A stretch of 64,000 bases of DNA from Symbiodinium natans (lineage: Eukaryota > Sar > Dinophyceae > Suessiales > Symbiodiniaceae): NCBI GenBank assembly GCA_905221605.1, contig CAJNDS010000461.1:1-64000 (forward strand), in the 5' to 3' direction. Below the pieces are notes generated by a model. The model ran no database searches and was not told the DNA's origin. It worked only from the letters and a program-made list of their open reading frames with translations. This document shows positions 53,534 to 63,975 of this stretch, piece after piece (the first letter of the stretch is position 1; each line of letters opens with the position of its first letter). A program made the position numbers and the translations under genes.

Positions 53534-56040
53534 GTCACATATATCACTCGAAAGCGGGCTGCGTCGCTAGCCAGGTTAGGCTCTTCGGAACCGAAGTTCC
53601 GGAAGGTATTAACTATGCACAGAAAAGGAAAAACTCTCGAGGTGTCCTTGGCCTGCTTAACACGGCCGAACTATGTGCAGGGAACACCGAGAGAAAGCAA
53701 TGAGGGCTTAACCAGTTCCGCGAGAAGCTCGGCGGCCTACGGCTACTCACTGGTTTGGCTCTATACAAAGCCCTAGGCAAATGTTCTGCAGGTTGAACTG
53801 CCTGGTCTGTACTGCCTACCCTATAAGCCCTGCCTGTACAGGGGAGAAACTCACCCACATTCGGCTCACTCAGAAAAGGCAGAAGGTCCGGAACCGACAC
53901 ATGGGCAATGCCTGTACAAACTGCAAACAAGTGGAAGGCAAAAGTCGCCAACCTCCGGCACAGGCCTAGGCTTTCTCGCCCTTACTAACCTAGGCCCCAG
54001 GAACTCATGCCGCAGCAGCACTGAGCTCCTGTTAGCCCCGTTTGCTGACCTGGCTTTCTCGCACTTACTCACCAGGGAGGGGAACCAGCTTTCTCGCTCT
54101 TACTAACTGGTTCAACCTCAGCGGCTCCAAGGAGCCCATACCACTTGCACGCAGGGAGGGCTTGGTTGATTTGGGCAGCTCAGTTGGGCAGGCTTTCAGG
54201 CACCGAGCCACAGCCTTTAACCTCCGCAATCTGGTGCCTCAGGCTGTCCGTCAGCCTAGGTTTTGGTCCCTACCAAACAACGCCTGCCGCTAGGCTTCCT
54301 CCAGGATGGGCTTGCACCACCCGGAGAGAAACAACAGCACCCTGCAGGAAACTCAAAGGAAATCCTCGGCAGGCCAAACACGGGTAACCCCAAACTGATG
54401 CCGGGCAGCATGCCCTCGGCCACAACCGACCGGTAAGTACTAGGATCCTCGTCCGTTCCCCAACATCACAGCGCGCTCCCTCCCCTCATCAACCAGTGAG
54501 GATCTTCAGGGTCCGGTTCTAACGTTATCCTTTCGGGCGCTGTGTTTGCGAGAACCCCGTGTTGGGCCTGTGGAAGACCCGCAAGCTCCTGAGCCCGAAA
54601 ACCCGGTCCAGCGGTCTGCTCTACAGACCGAACAAGGGGGCCAAACCGGTGTCAGGCTGTACTAAAGCCACATCAAGGCGGCTTGTCCTGCAGGGTGACC
54701 AACGGAACGACTGCGAATATTCCGATGGATGGATCTGGGTATGTGCCGGGACTGAGCACTTGCTTGCTTGCATTCTTACACCTGCAACCTTATGCGATCA
54801 ATTCATGATCCAATTCTATGCAAGATTCTCTTTGGTGCCCTTAGGCACTCACAATTTGGAAACGGACTCGAAAGACCGTCACTGATTGAAACGGGGAGAA
54901 GCCTCACCCTGAATGGATTCCGGAGGGGATAGTCTCGCCCTTGATTCTGGCAGGGCAGAGCCCTGCAATTTGGGTGGGTTGGGGCTGAAGTAGGTCAGAC
55001 CTCCCATGGGATGTCTTCCAAATCTTCAAAGCCACACACTTGCCAATCACTGCTGCATGCTTCTTCTGGGGAGTCTGGATCCTGAGAACACCCTTCCTCA
55101 AGGAAAGTCCAGCCATGTGCGCTGGCTGCAGAAGACAGCGGAACCAGCGAAGGCTGTGCGGGCTGCATAACTTGGTGACCTAACTGACGCAAGTCAGCAA
55201 GGGAAGCGTCGTCCAGGAACACCGGTCTCCTAACTGCTTGGTCAAAACTCGGCCAGCTCCACGTGCAAGCTAGAAAGTTTTCTAGACAAAGGGCACAGTG
55301 GAGCTCGATGCGTCTTCCATCCTCTCCGTGCAAGATCGCTGGTTGCCTTTTCCCAGGACCTGGCACAAAACTGAGGTTATGGGTTGGAATATTACCACAG
55401 CCAGTGCAGTTAAAGTTTAACAGGCGAAGCCACTGCACGGGCGGGTCGCCCCCCGTTCCCCCGTGGAGCTCTGCTGGGTCTTCCATGCATCGCCATTGCC
55501 CACAAGGTCCGGCTCTAACTGTTTTGCCGGATTTGCTGGTGCGAACAAAATACACGCTGCTGTCCTCAGCGAGGAGCAGCCATTCTTTCCGGCCCTTGTG
55601 AAACCAGCGAAAGCAGAGTGCTTGGTGAAAAGTCCTGCCTTGGCTGGAGCCACAATTGGCTCTATGGGCCCAAGTTCGCTCTGCACTTGCCAGGCTGCTC
55701 GAGCAACTTACCTGGTCTTCCAAGGCTGGAGAAACTCCACAGCCGGCTGTAAGAGGACTCGCATAAGGGAAGAGTTCCCCAAGCCGGGCTGCTTCGCCCT
55801 CCAGTCGGGCCGTGCCTTCTTTCTGGCTCTCTGCAGAGCAAGTTGGGTGAGATGACTCCAACCCATCACTTGCTGGCAGTGAGGATCTCGACTGCACAGG
55901 TGCTCTGGACATGGCTCAAATGAAGGCTGTGAAAAAGCAGGCCTGGTACCCAAAACAGTTAGGGGACTCGAGGCTGGTTCACACAGCTACCGCTCTGCTA
56001 CCTGTGCACCCCACCGGGGTTGAGCCGAGATCTTGAGCCA
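53534..56040 (-). mobile_element. 2.5-kb retroposon unit, tandem copy 1
   Basis: First of two head-to-tail units. GTCACATATATCA occurs before, between and after them (53,534, 56,041 and 58,546). Read on the minus strand the unit begins TGGCTCAAG, ATCTCGGCTCAACCCC, then GGTAGCAGAGCGGTAG, which fits a tRNA A box. An ORF follows within about 130 bp. Three copies of TTTCTCGCNCTTACTNAC lie on the plus strand at 53,971, 54,054 and 54,089. No poly(A) end is seen. Confidence 0.65.
54995..55912 (-). CDS. Unknown 305-residue ORF of the 2.5-kb retroposon
   Basis: Starts at ATG 55,912 (MSRAPVQSRSSLPASDGLES), 128 bp from the unit's leader-like 5' end. The first 100 residues are Ser/Glu-rich. The middle contains Cys pairs that could bind zinc (NFNCTGCGN and ELHCALCLE) and a Trp/Phe-rich block (FRWFHKGRKEWLLL). 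The end is acidic. The second unit encodes almost the same protein with one frameshift, so the reading frame has been maintained until recently. I know no family for it, and it does not resemble an RT or a transposase. Confidence 0.5.
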   Translation of the reverse strand: MSRAPVQSRSSLPASDGLESSHPTCSAESQKEGTARLEGEAARLGELFPYASPLTAGCGVSPALEDQVSCSSSLASAERTWAHRANCGSSQGRTFHQALCFRWFHKGRKEWLLLAEDSSVYFVRTSKSGKTVRAGPCGQWRCMEDPAELHGGTGGDPPVQWLRLLNFNCTGCGNIPTHNLSFVPGPGKRQPAILHGEDGRRIELHCALCLENFLACTWSWPSFDQAVRRPVFLDDASLADLRQLGHQVMQPAQPSLVPLSSAASAHGWTFLEEGCSQDPDSPEEACSSDWQVCGFEDLEDIPWEV

Positions 56041-58545
56041 GTCACATATATCACTCGAAAGCGGGCTGAGTCGCTAGCCAGATTAGGCTCTTCGGAACCG
56101 GAGTTCCGGTAGGTATTAACTATGCACGGAAAAGGGACTCTCGAGGTGTCCTTGGCCTGCTTGACACGGCCGTACTATGTGCAGGGAGCACCGAGAAGAA
56201 GAAAAAGGGCCTGACCAGTTCCGCGAGAAGCTCGGCGGCCTACGGCTACTCACTGGTTTGGCACTGTACAAAGCCCTAGGCAAAAAGTTCTGCAGGTTGA
56301 ACTGCCTGGTCTGTACTGCCTACCCTATCAGCCCTGCCAGTACAGGGGAGAAACTCACCCACTTCCGGCTCACTCAGAAAAGGCAGAAGGTCTGGAACCG
56401 ATACATGGGCAATGCCTGTACTAAACTGAACGCAAGTGGCTTGGCAAAGTCGCCAACCTCCGGCACAGGCCTAGGCTTTCTCGCCCTTACTAACCTAGGC
56501 CCCAGGAACTCATGCCGCAGCAGCACTGAGCTCCTGTTAGCCCCGTTTGCTGACCTGGCTTTCTCGCACTTACTCACCAGGGAGGGGAACCAGCTTTCTC
56601 GCTCTTACTAACTGGTTCAACCTCAGCGGCTCCAAGGAGCCCATACCACTTGCACGCAGGGAGGGCTTGGTTGATTTGGGCAGCTCAGTTGGGCAGGCTT
56701 TCAGGCACCGAGCCACAGCCTTTAACCTCCACAATCTGATGCCTCTGGCTGTCCGTCAGCCAAGCATTGGTCCCTAACAACAACGCCTGCCGCTAGGCTT
56801 CCTCCAAGATGGGCTTGCACCACCCGGAGAGAAACAACAGCACCCTGCAGGAATCGCAAAGGAAATCCTCGACAGGCCAAACACGGGTAACCCCAAACTG
56901 ATGCAGGGAAATGCCCTAAACCTCATACGGTCGGCGTACTAGGATCCTCGTCCGTTCCTGCCACACCTCAGCGCCCTCCCTCCCCTCATCAACCAGTGAG
57001 GATCTTCAGGGTGCGGTTCTAACGTTATCCTTTCGTGCGCTGTGTTTGCGAGAACCCCGTGTTGGGCCTGTGGAAGACCCACAAGCACCTGAGCCCGAAA
57101 ACCCGGTCCAGCGGTCTGCTGCACAGACCGAGCAAAGGAGCCGAACCGGTGTCAGGCTGAACAAAAGCCGCATCGAGGCGGCCTGTCCTGCAGGGTGTCC
57201 ATCGGAACAACTGCGAAAATATTCCGACGGATGGATCTGGGTACGTGCCGGGACTGAGCACTTCTGCTTGCATTCTTACAACCTGCATCCTTATGCGATC
57301 ATTAAATGATCCAATTCTATGCAAGATTCTCCGTGGTGCCCTATGGCACTCTCAGTTTGGGAACGGACTCACAGGACCGTCGCTGATTGGACGGGGAGAA
57401 GCTACACCCGTGACAAAGGGATTCCGGAGGGTGAGCATCTCACCCTTGATTCTGGCAGGACATAACTCCTGCAATTTGGGTGGGTTGGGGCCGGATTAGG
57501 TCAGACCTCCCAGGGGACGTCTTCCAAGTCTTCAAAGCCACACACTAGCCAATCACTGTTGCCTGCTTCTTCTGGGGAGTCTAGATCCTGAGAACACCCT
57601 TCCTCAAGGAAGGTCCAGCCATGTGCGCTGGCTGCAGAAGACAGCGGCGCCAGCAAAGGTTCTACGGGCTCCGTACCTTGGTGACCTAACTGACGCAAGT
57701 CAGCAAGGGAAGCGTAGTCCAGAAACACCGGTCTCCTAACTGCTTGGTCGAAACTCGGCCAGCTCCACGTGCACGCTAGGAAGCTTTCTAGACAAAGGGC
57801 ACAGTAGAGCTCGATGCGTCTTCCATCCTCTCCATGCAAGATCGCTGGTTGCCTTTTCCCAGGACCGGGCAAGAAGTTGAGGTTATGGGTTGGAATGTTA
57901 CCACAGCCAGTGCAATTAAAGTTCAAAAGGCGAAGCCACTGCACGGGCGGGTCGCCTCCCGTTCCCCCGTGGAGCTCTGCTGGGTCTTCCATGCATCTCC
58001 ATTGCCCACAGGGTCCGGCTCGGACTGTTTTGCCGGATTTGCTGGTGCGAACAAAATACACGCTGCTGTCCTCGGAGAGGAGCAGCCACTCTTTCCGGCC
58101 CTTGTGATGCCAGCGAAAGCAGAGTGCTTGGTGGAAAGTCCTGCTTGGCTGGGACCACAATTGGCTCTATGGGCCCAAGTTCGCTCTGGATTTGCCAGGC
58201 TGCTCGAGCATCTTACCTGGTCTTCCAAGGCTGGAGAAACTCCACAGCCGGCTGTAAGAGGACTCGCATAAGGGAAGAGTTCCCCAAGCCGGGCTGCTTC
58301 GCCCTCCAGTCGGGCCGTGCCTTCTTTCTGGCTCTCTGCAGAGCAAGTTGGGTGAGATGACTCCAACCCATCACTTGCTGGCAGTGAGGATCTCGACTGC
58401 ACAGGTGCTCTGGACATGGCTCAAATGAAGGCTGTGAAAAAGCAGGCCTGGTACCCAAAACAGTTAGGGGACTCGAGGCTGGTTCACACAGCTACCGCTC
58501 TGCTACCTGTGCACCCCACCGGGGTTGAGCCGAGATCTTGAGCCA
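56041..58545 (-). mobile_element. 2.5-kb retroposon unit, tandem copy 2
   Basis: Second unit, 2,505 bp against 2,507 for the first, clearly above 90 percent identical by eye. It begins with the same leader-like CTTGAGCCA (plus strand 58,537-58,545) and is followed by the third GTCACATATATCA. Tandem duplication or a second insertion at the same site would both give this pattern. Confidence 0.65.
57501..58417 (-). pseudogene. Frameshifted copy of the 305-residue ORF
   Basis: Same start (ATG 58,417) and end as in unit 1. One base is missing near 58,142 (CTGCTTGG against CTGCCTTGG), so the frame changes after about residue 90. The remaining 219 codons, from 58,160 to 57,501, match unit 1 closely, including both Cys pairs. 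Confidence 0.6.
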
Positions 58546-58771
58546 GTCACATATATCAACTCCCCCTCATGACCAAGAGTTTCACTGTTGGTCACGTCAA
58601 CTAAGCTCCACGCAAAGCCAACTAAGCTTCTCGCCGGGCCATGGATTCCGGCGCATTCCTCAGTCCTAGACCGCTGCACTGCTTCAGACCGCTGGAGGTC
58701 GACTAACTCTCGCAAAGTAACCTGGCTGGGCGGGTGGGCGGGTAAGCCAGGGGTGGACGGGCGGGCGCGAA

Positions 58772-59070
58772 TTACCGCAGTCGCAAGCTTTCCAGGGCGA
58801 CGTCCGCGAAAGCTGGCGGATAGTGCTGCGTTGCTTTGAGATCAAAGTTTCGTGAATGATCTCCCTTGCAGGTACATGCAAATGTTTCGGACATTGTTCG
58901 CACAAACTGTTCATCGTTCGACATCAGTTTCCAAATCTTTCGGATAGGTAATCCATCTCTGCCTACCAAGCCTGAAACACAGCCGTGCACTTCGCCAGTG
59001 TAATGGGTTCGTTGCTTTGCAAACGAACGGGTGCTTGCCCATCCCCAGTAGGCACACCTCTGCGGCCATT
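58772..59070 (-). pseudogene. Last part of the methyltransferase-like tail, out of frame
   Basis: After the stop at 59,071 another frame continues the same domain: VIEWPQRCAYW, then HGCVSGLVGRDGLPIRKIW, a Cys/His pair CTCKGDHS and a terminal helix ending at 58,772. The order is that of the tail at 30,827 (HEWPKGSGLW, DRCCF, CVCPGNHEH). A frameshift just before 59,071 separates it from the rest. Confidence 0.65.
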
Positions 59071-61713
59071 CTATGACCCATACCCCACTTGCGGGTGGTT
59101 CACCATCACTAAGAAGCTCCGCCAGAGCTTGCGATGCACCGTGAATAAAGCTTGTAGATGGTCCTGATAGCCCGGCCGATCTTCGTGTCGCCGTTGGTAC
59201 GGGCTACCTCCGGTACAAGGAGTGCTGCTCCAGAAAACAACCTTCATCCCCCATTCTCTCGCAACATTCATTGCAGACATGACCCGCTCCACGGTGTCAT
59301 TCGAGGTTCCGTCAACCCCTTGAGTAATCGGCAGGACAAATACTTGGTGCACACTTCCTTGCAGGTACAGATTCGAACGTGAACTCGTGCAAAACTCGAT
59401 CAGCAAAGTTGAATATTCAGTCTCGAGTTCGCATAGCCGACAGAAAGCTTCATATTCGAGGTTGTCCGGCCCGAGTATCGAATCTAGCACTCCAGACAGC
59501 AACAAGCAAGACCTGACTGCCGGGACCTCTCGGAAATCGATGCTGGTCACATCTTCTAGTCCGAGGGTTGCTGTATGCTTTGCTGTTTGGAGGCGATTTA
59601 AATTCTTTGTGAGAAGATCGCTCACATTCTCGGTTCCGGCCACTCCCTCTACTGCTAACTCGCCGCTATGGACACGGTCTTGGATAAAGCACAACCTCAA
59701 GTCTATATGCCGCATGCGTCTGAGTAGCCCCTCCATGCTGGCAATTTGCCTAGCTGAGGCAGAGTCAGTGTACACGCGGTGGGGTTTCTGGAGGGTGCCC
59801 CAGATATGCGCCGTCAATTGCGCAAGTCCTGCCACCTCTTTCGCTGCCTCGGCGATGGCAAACAACTCTGCCTCTGCTGAGCTGAGTGCGACAACGCTCT
59901 GCAGGCGGCTGTACCCCTTTATGCAGTACCACGTACTGTCCACTGCGATGTAGATCACACCGCCACTGGTGCTTTTCCGGGCTACGCTCATCTCGCTGCC
60001 CCAATTGCTGTCGCAATAGGCCACCAGGTTGGCATCCTCCCCCTCATTGGTCTTACCATCTCCGAGCGGGAAGATTTGATCTAACAGCGGAAACGCTGCT
60101 AACCATCGCAGGAACTTGCGAAGTGCATCTTCATGGACTTGCCGTGGCATGCTTTGTCCGCGTGACAACATGGAGTGAAAATACGTGATATCTGAGCGAG
60201 TTTGACAGAGCCATCCTATCTTCCCTAGGCAACTTCGGAATCGTGAGGCGGCCTCACTCGACAGCTCCTTCGAAGGCTCTTCAACACTCTCCTCATCGTA
60301 CATACTCCTGATGTCGGGTGTCGTCAAGGATGCTTTCGCGGTGGATATGTCCCATCCGAAAGATGTAAAGACCGACTTCACATACTCAGGCTTCACCCCA
60401 AGCATGATTTGTCGTCCATCCCAACGGATTAAACGGCCGAGGAATTCCATCTGCCCATCTTCGATCAGCCTCCCTGTCACTTTGACTTTCAAGACTGAAC
60501 TCAGGGCTTCGTGGACGTACTCGAACCCTTTTTCGGTAGAGGACACAATGAGCAAATCATCCACGTACGCTAACATGATGATATACTCCCATCCGGATTC
60601 AAGGTTGACCCATCCGCTGAAAAGCGTCGGTTCAAGCGGACTCGCTTGTAAGCCTAGTGCAGATACGATCCTGTTCAGGTGTCGCTGCCAGCTAAGGCTG
60701 GCGGAACGCAAACCGTAGAGCGCTTTCTCTAGTATCAAGTACGCGGTTTCGCCGCTCTCGAGCGCGAATGTACTTGGCAACTCGATAATGGTGGGTTCCA
60801 CTACCTGCGCAAAGAGAAACGCGGTGGAGATGTCGAGGCCGTAAGCCCGCATCTTTCCCTTCGCCGCCCGTGCAAGGACGATCTTGAGGGCTTCCACCGA
60901 CGCAGTATTAGAACTCAACCCCAAATCGAGTGCGGATGGTCGGCCATGAGCAAAATCCTTAGCGACTATCCTTGCTCGGACTAGTCCTGGGGCCTTCTGA
61001 GTGAGGACCCATCGGGACTTGACCGTCCGACAGTTTGGGTTGGCTTTGCGGTACTCATCTATCTCGCTCTTTGATCTTGCATAACCAACTTTCAGACTAT
61101 CGAGCGCGTTCACCTCTTTCTTGATTCCTTGCCATGTCTCTTCAGGATCCAGCTGAAAACCTTCCAGGTCGTCGTAGCTGGCTCGAGGTCGATTCACCCA
61201 CAGAGTCCTGTCTTGGATTCTCATGTACGCCCCTGCGGACTCATCTTCCTTTTTCTCTTTAACTGAAGAACATACACATGGGTGGTCCTGGAGATTCAAC
61301 AACTCAACTGTTTCACGCTCGACCGACTGCTGTTGCTTGTGGTGCTGTCGTTGTGTTGTTGTGTTCAAGCAAACATACGGGAACTTCTCCACGCTCGACC
61401 GACCAACCAGTAGGTGACATGCCGCTTCGACGTCGTAGTGGTCACAACAAGAGAGTGGTTGTGGTGTGTAGTGGGCGTTCTCGAGCAATTCCTCCAGGTA
61501 TCGGACTGGGACCCCCTCATGGAATGTCTGGGGATGCTCTGGAGCGTCTCCCATATCCTCATCCTCAGCCTCGGACGGCTGGTATTCGGATACGTTCCAG
61601 TCAGCATCCGGTGCTGACATCTCCGGGATCTCCAGGTCTCCGACTCCTGCTTGCTCAGGATCAAACGCTCGGACCTCCTCTCCTCCAAAGCGTGTTCGCT
61701 TGTTCGGCTTCAT
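59071..61713 (-). CDS. Reverse transcriptase, RNase H and start of methyltransferase-like tail
   Basis: 880 codons. The N-terminal 190 residues are an acidic linker that includes a His/Gln/Cys-rich stretch. RT follows with KSRWVLTQKAPGLVRARIVAKDFA, DISTAFLFAQ and the catalytic YVDD (60,556-60,567, residue 383). RNase H has AYCDSNWG, SSAEAELFA and VYTDSASAR, ending near NVSDLLTK. The tail has TLLIEFCTSSRS and WSSTPCTGGSPYQRR before the stop at 59,071. The Met at 61,713 is probably not the natural start: the frame is open upstream to the TGA of the integrase part at 61,786, and the two parts are in the same frame. Confidence 0.87.
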   Translation of the reverse strand: MKPNKRTRFGGEEVRAFDPEQAGVGDLEIPEMSAPDADWNVSEYQPSEAEDEDMGDAPEHPQTFHEGVPVRYLEELLENAHYTPQPLSCCDHYDVEAACHLLVGRSSVEKFPYVCLNTTTQRQHHKQQQSVERETVELLNLQDHPCVCSSVKEKKEDESAGAYMRIQDRTLWVNRPRASYDDLEGFQLDPEETWQGIKKEVNALDSLKVGYARSKSEIDEYRKANPNCRTVKSRWVLTQKAPGLVRARIVAKDFAHGRPSALDLGLSSNTASVEALKIVLARAAKGKMRAYGLDISTAFLFAQVVEPTIIELPSTFALESGETAYLILEKALYGLRSASLSWQRHLNRIVSALGLQASPLEPTLFSGWVNLESGWEYIIMLAYVDDLLIVSSTEKGFEYVHEALSSVLKVKVTGRLIEDGQMEFLGRLIRWDGRQIMLGVKPEYVKSVFTSFGWDISTAKASLTTPDIRSMYDEESVEEPSKELSSEAASRFRSCLGKIGWLCQTRSDITYFHSMLSRGQSMPRQVHEDALRKFLRWLAAFPLLDQIFPLGDGKTNEGEDANLVAYCDSNWGSEMSVARKSTSGGVIYIAVDSTWYCIKGYSRLQSVVALSSAEAELFAIAEAAKEVAGLAQLTAHIWGTLQKPHRVYTDSASARQIASMEGLLRRMRHIDLRLCFIQDRVHSGELAVEGVAGTENVSDLLTKNLNRLQTAKHTATLGLEDVTSIDFREVPAVRSCLLLSGVLDSILGPDNLEYEAFCRLCELETEYSTLLIEFCTSSRSNLYLQGSVHQVFVLPITQGVDGTSNDTVERVMSAMNVAREWGMKVVFWSSTPCTGGSPYQRRHEDRPGYQDHLQALFTVHRKLWRSFLVMVNHPQVGYGS

Positions 61714-61785
61714 TTGCTCGTCATCATCGTATGGGTCTTCCCCAATTAGCTCCTCAGGTCTTCGGTCGACCTTCGGTCCTTCATC

Positions 61786-63975
61786 TCATGCCTCCAGAGC
61801 ATCATCGATGGAATCACGCAACCATTTTTGGTATCTCTTCACACACTTTTGGGAATGCCTGCTCGAGCTGACGCCTTCCTGGCATCCGGGGCACTTGGGT
61901 GTAACACCATGTTGTCTCACCCAGTCTATGGGAGGACCTCCACCTGGAACATATGGGAGAAACAGCTCTTTGGTCTTCGGTGCTTCAGGCGGGGGCACGA
62001 AGCCATCTAGGGCCTTTGCACCGGGCAGAAGATTTGCGTCGAAACGCAACGGGTAGAGCAATTTGAGTCCGGGCGCGATCACCCGTTTCGTCTCCCCACT
62101 ATCCAAGCGGATTTCCATGGCATGACCTGTGCTCCCAAGCACTGGTCCCAAGTAGATCCCTCGAGCATACTTGGCATCCGCATCAGGTCTTCTGGCCCGC
62201 GTTATTTTAGCGTATGCTACCGCACCGAACGGATACGTGACTTGCGGTCGCACGCGATCTCCGCGGATCTTCTGCATGGGTGTCATGGTCGACCCTACAG
62301 AAACTGAAAACCTGTTGTGCGTGTGTGCTGCGTATTGAAACAAAAGGTCGAAAACATCCGCACACTCAGCATCCAAAACAACGCCATGTTCACGCAACTC
62401 AAGCTCATGTGTTGCTACGATTCCTTTCAGGGTCCTAATGGCACGTTCTGCTGCTGGTGCATGCCTTTCGGGTGCAAAGCTGTCCTCAGTACCCTCACAA
62501 AGATCAGCGAGCCTCGCTGCGATGTTCTTCGTGAGTCCCTCTGCATCAGACATGAAATGCGGCTGTTTCACACCAAAGTGCCTGACCCAGCGATGCAAAT
62601 GCTCTGCTGTTGTTGCTGCGCTCTCTCCCTCAGGTCTAAAGCAAACTGCAATCGCAAAGCTCATGGTATGAACCAGTACGATGAATGCAAGCTTGCGAAA
62701 GAAGCACTGGTCAAGCTGAAACTCTCTCGGGTTCAGGTCACTACGCTTTCGGGCTGGAGTGGTCCCTCTAGTGCGCTGGCAAAACTCACAGTCAGACATG
62801 TATGGTACGTGTCCCTGCATGTGGTGCTGAAGCTCTGCCTGTTTACTACGCACATTGTCACCAATAATTCCTTCTTCAGTGACTAACTCAAACTGCTGTT
62901 GTGGCTGTCGCGTATCGGGCTCTTTTCTCTCGTCTTGGGACAAAGCTGCAAGGATTGGATTGATCTTCTCCGTACTCCCTTTCAGGGAGACGGGGAGCGA
63001 GAACGATCGCGCTCTTGGCGATCTCGGCGGCGCCTGATAAGTTCCATGAATGCAGGCGACGGCGCGCCACTCCACGGAATTGGGGTTTCGGGCGTGCGCT
63101 CGGGCCGCGGAACTGGAGGAGGCGGAGGTATCGGGAGTGCCAGCCTTGGCGCGACCGACCTCGCAGCCTGTATGTCCTGCGACCTTGCTCGGCGCCGGTC
63201 CTCGTATTGTTGGCCCGTGAGGACCCCCGCCTCGAGCTGAGCGCGAAGGCTCATTGTGTTGAATGGCCTTCCTGCCGGTGCCAATGTCCCCGCTTCTCCT
63301 GTTTCCATCGTTTCTGCCATCCTCATCACCGTGCTGGAGAGGTCGCTGGTGGCTTTCGGGGGTGTCAAGCTGACCGGCAGTTGGGCATGGTCCTTCACCT
63401 GCATCCGCAGGAAGCTCTCCCTCAAAGGTCCGAGGGCTTGCAGCCCTTCTGAGGTGTGGCCTGGTGTGCTCAGATGCAGCTGCAGATACGGACCATGATA
63501 GCCCAGGTTGGAAAGTGATTCCCGCCAGGGAGGTGTCACTCGGAGAGTGCTCTTCGCATGCCTGGGCTCGGGGCCCCGGCGGTGCTCCGTGTACACTGCT
63601 GGCCTCGTGTGGCTCGCTCATCAAATGGGCTTCGGTGACATACTTCTGGCACAGGAGGCAAAACAGCGTCACCGGCGTATCCGGTGGGTCGCTGGCTCCC
63701 GAAGCTTGTGCCGTCCAAGCTCCTCCAAATCGACGAGCAATCCACGTCATCCAGCCTGTCGACGCCCAACGCCGTTTTCCTCTCCGTGTTGGCGCTGACG
63801 ATGCCGGCGTGGGGCCGGATGGCTCCCGAGGATCGACTCCCATGGTCGATTGATCCACATGGTCCGGCAGCAAATTCCGCACCGGTCTCTCGGCCTTGGC
63901 TTTTTCCTGGGATTTGATCTTCGGCGTCGGCTTCATCAGCACCATAGCGGGTCCCTTGGCTGGAGCCTCTGACAT
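61786..63975 (-). CDS. Linker and integrase of the third copia element
   Basis: 729 codons to the TGA at 61,786-61,788. The frame is open beyond Met 63,975 to the window end, so this is a 5'-incomplete part of a polyprotein. An early pair FCLLCQKYVTEAH may bind zinc. A long disordered linker precedes the integrase zinc domain (ELQHHMQGHVPYMSDCEFC). The core has LDQCFF, MSDAEGL and HAPAAERAI as the three acidic positions. The C-terminal end has KCPGCQEG followed by HSQKC. Directly after the TGA the same frame reads DEGPKVDRRPEELIGE and runs on into the RT part. Confidence 0.85.
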   Translation of the reverse strand: MSEAPAKGPAMVLMKPTPKIKSQEKAKAERPVRNLLPDHVDQSTMGVDPREPSGPTPASSAPTRRGKRRWASTGWMTWIARRFGGAWTAQASGASDPPDTPVTLFCLLCQKYVTEAHLMSEPHEASSVHGAPPGPRAQACEEHSPSDTSLAGITFQPGLSWSVSAAASEHTRPHLRRAASPRTFEGELPADAGEGPCPTAGQLDTPESHQRPLQHGDEDGRNDGNRRSGDIGTGRKAIQHNEPSRSARGGGPHGPTIRGPAPSKVAGHTGCEVGRAKAGTPDTSASSSSAARAHARNPNSVEWRAVACIHGTYQAPPRSPRARSFSLPVSLKGSTEKINPILAALSQDERKEPDTRQPQQQFELVTEEGIIGDNVRSKQAELQHHMQGHVPYMSDCEFCQRTRGTTPARKRSDLNPREFQLDQCFFRKLAFIVLVHTMSFAIAVCFRPEGESAATTAEHLHRWVRHFGVKQPHFMSDAEGLTKNIAARLADLCEGTEDSFAPERHAPAAERAIRTLKGIVATHELELREHGVVLDAECADVFDLLFQYAAHTHNRFSVSVGSTMTPMQKIRGDRVRPQVTYPFGAVAYAKITRARRPDADAKYARGIYLGPVLGSTGHAMEIRLDSGETKRVIAPGLKLLYPLRFDANLLPGAKALDGFVPPPEAPKTKELFLPYVPGGGPPIDWVRQHGVTPKCPGCQEGVSSSRHSQKCVKRYQKWLRDSIDDALEA

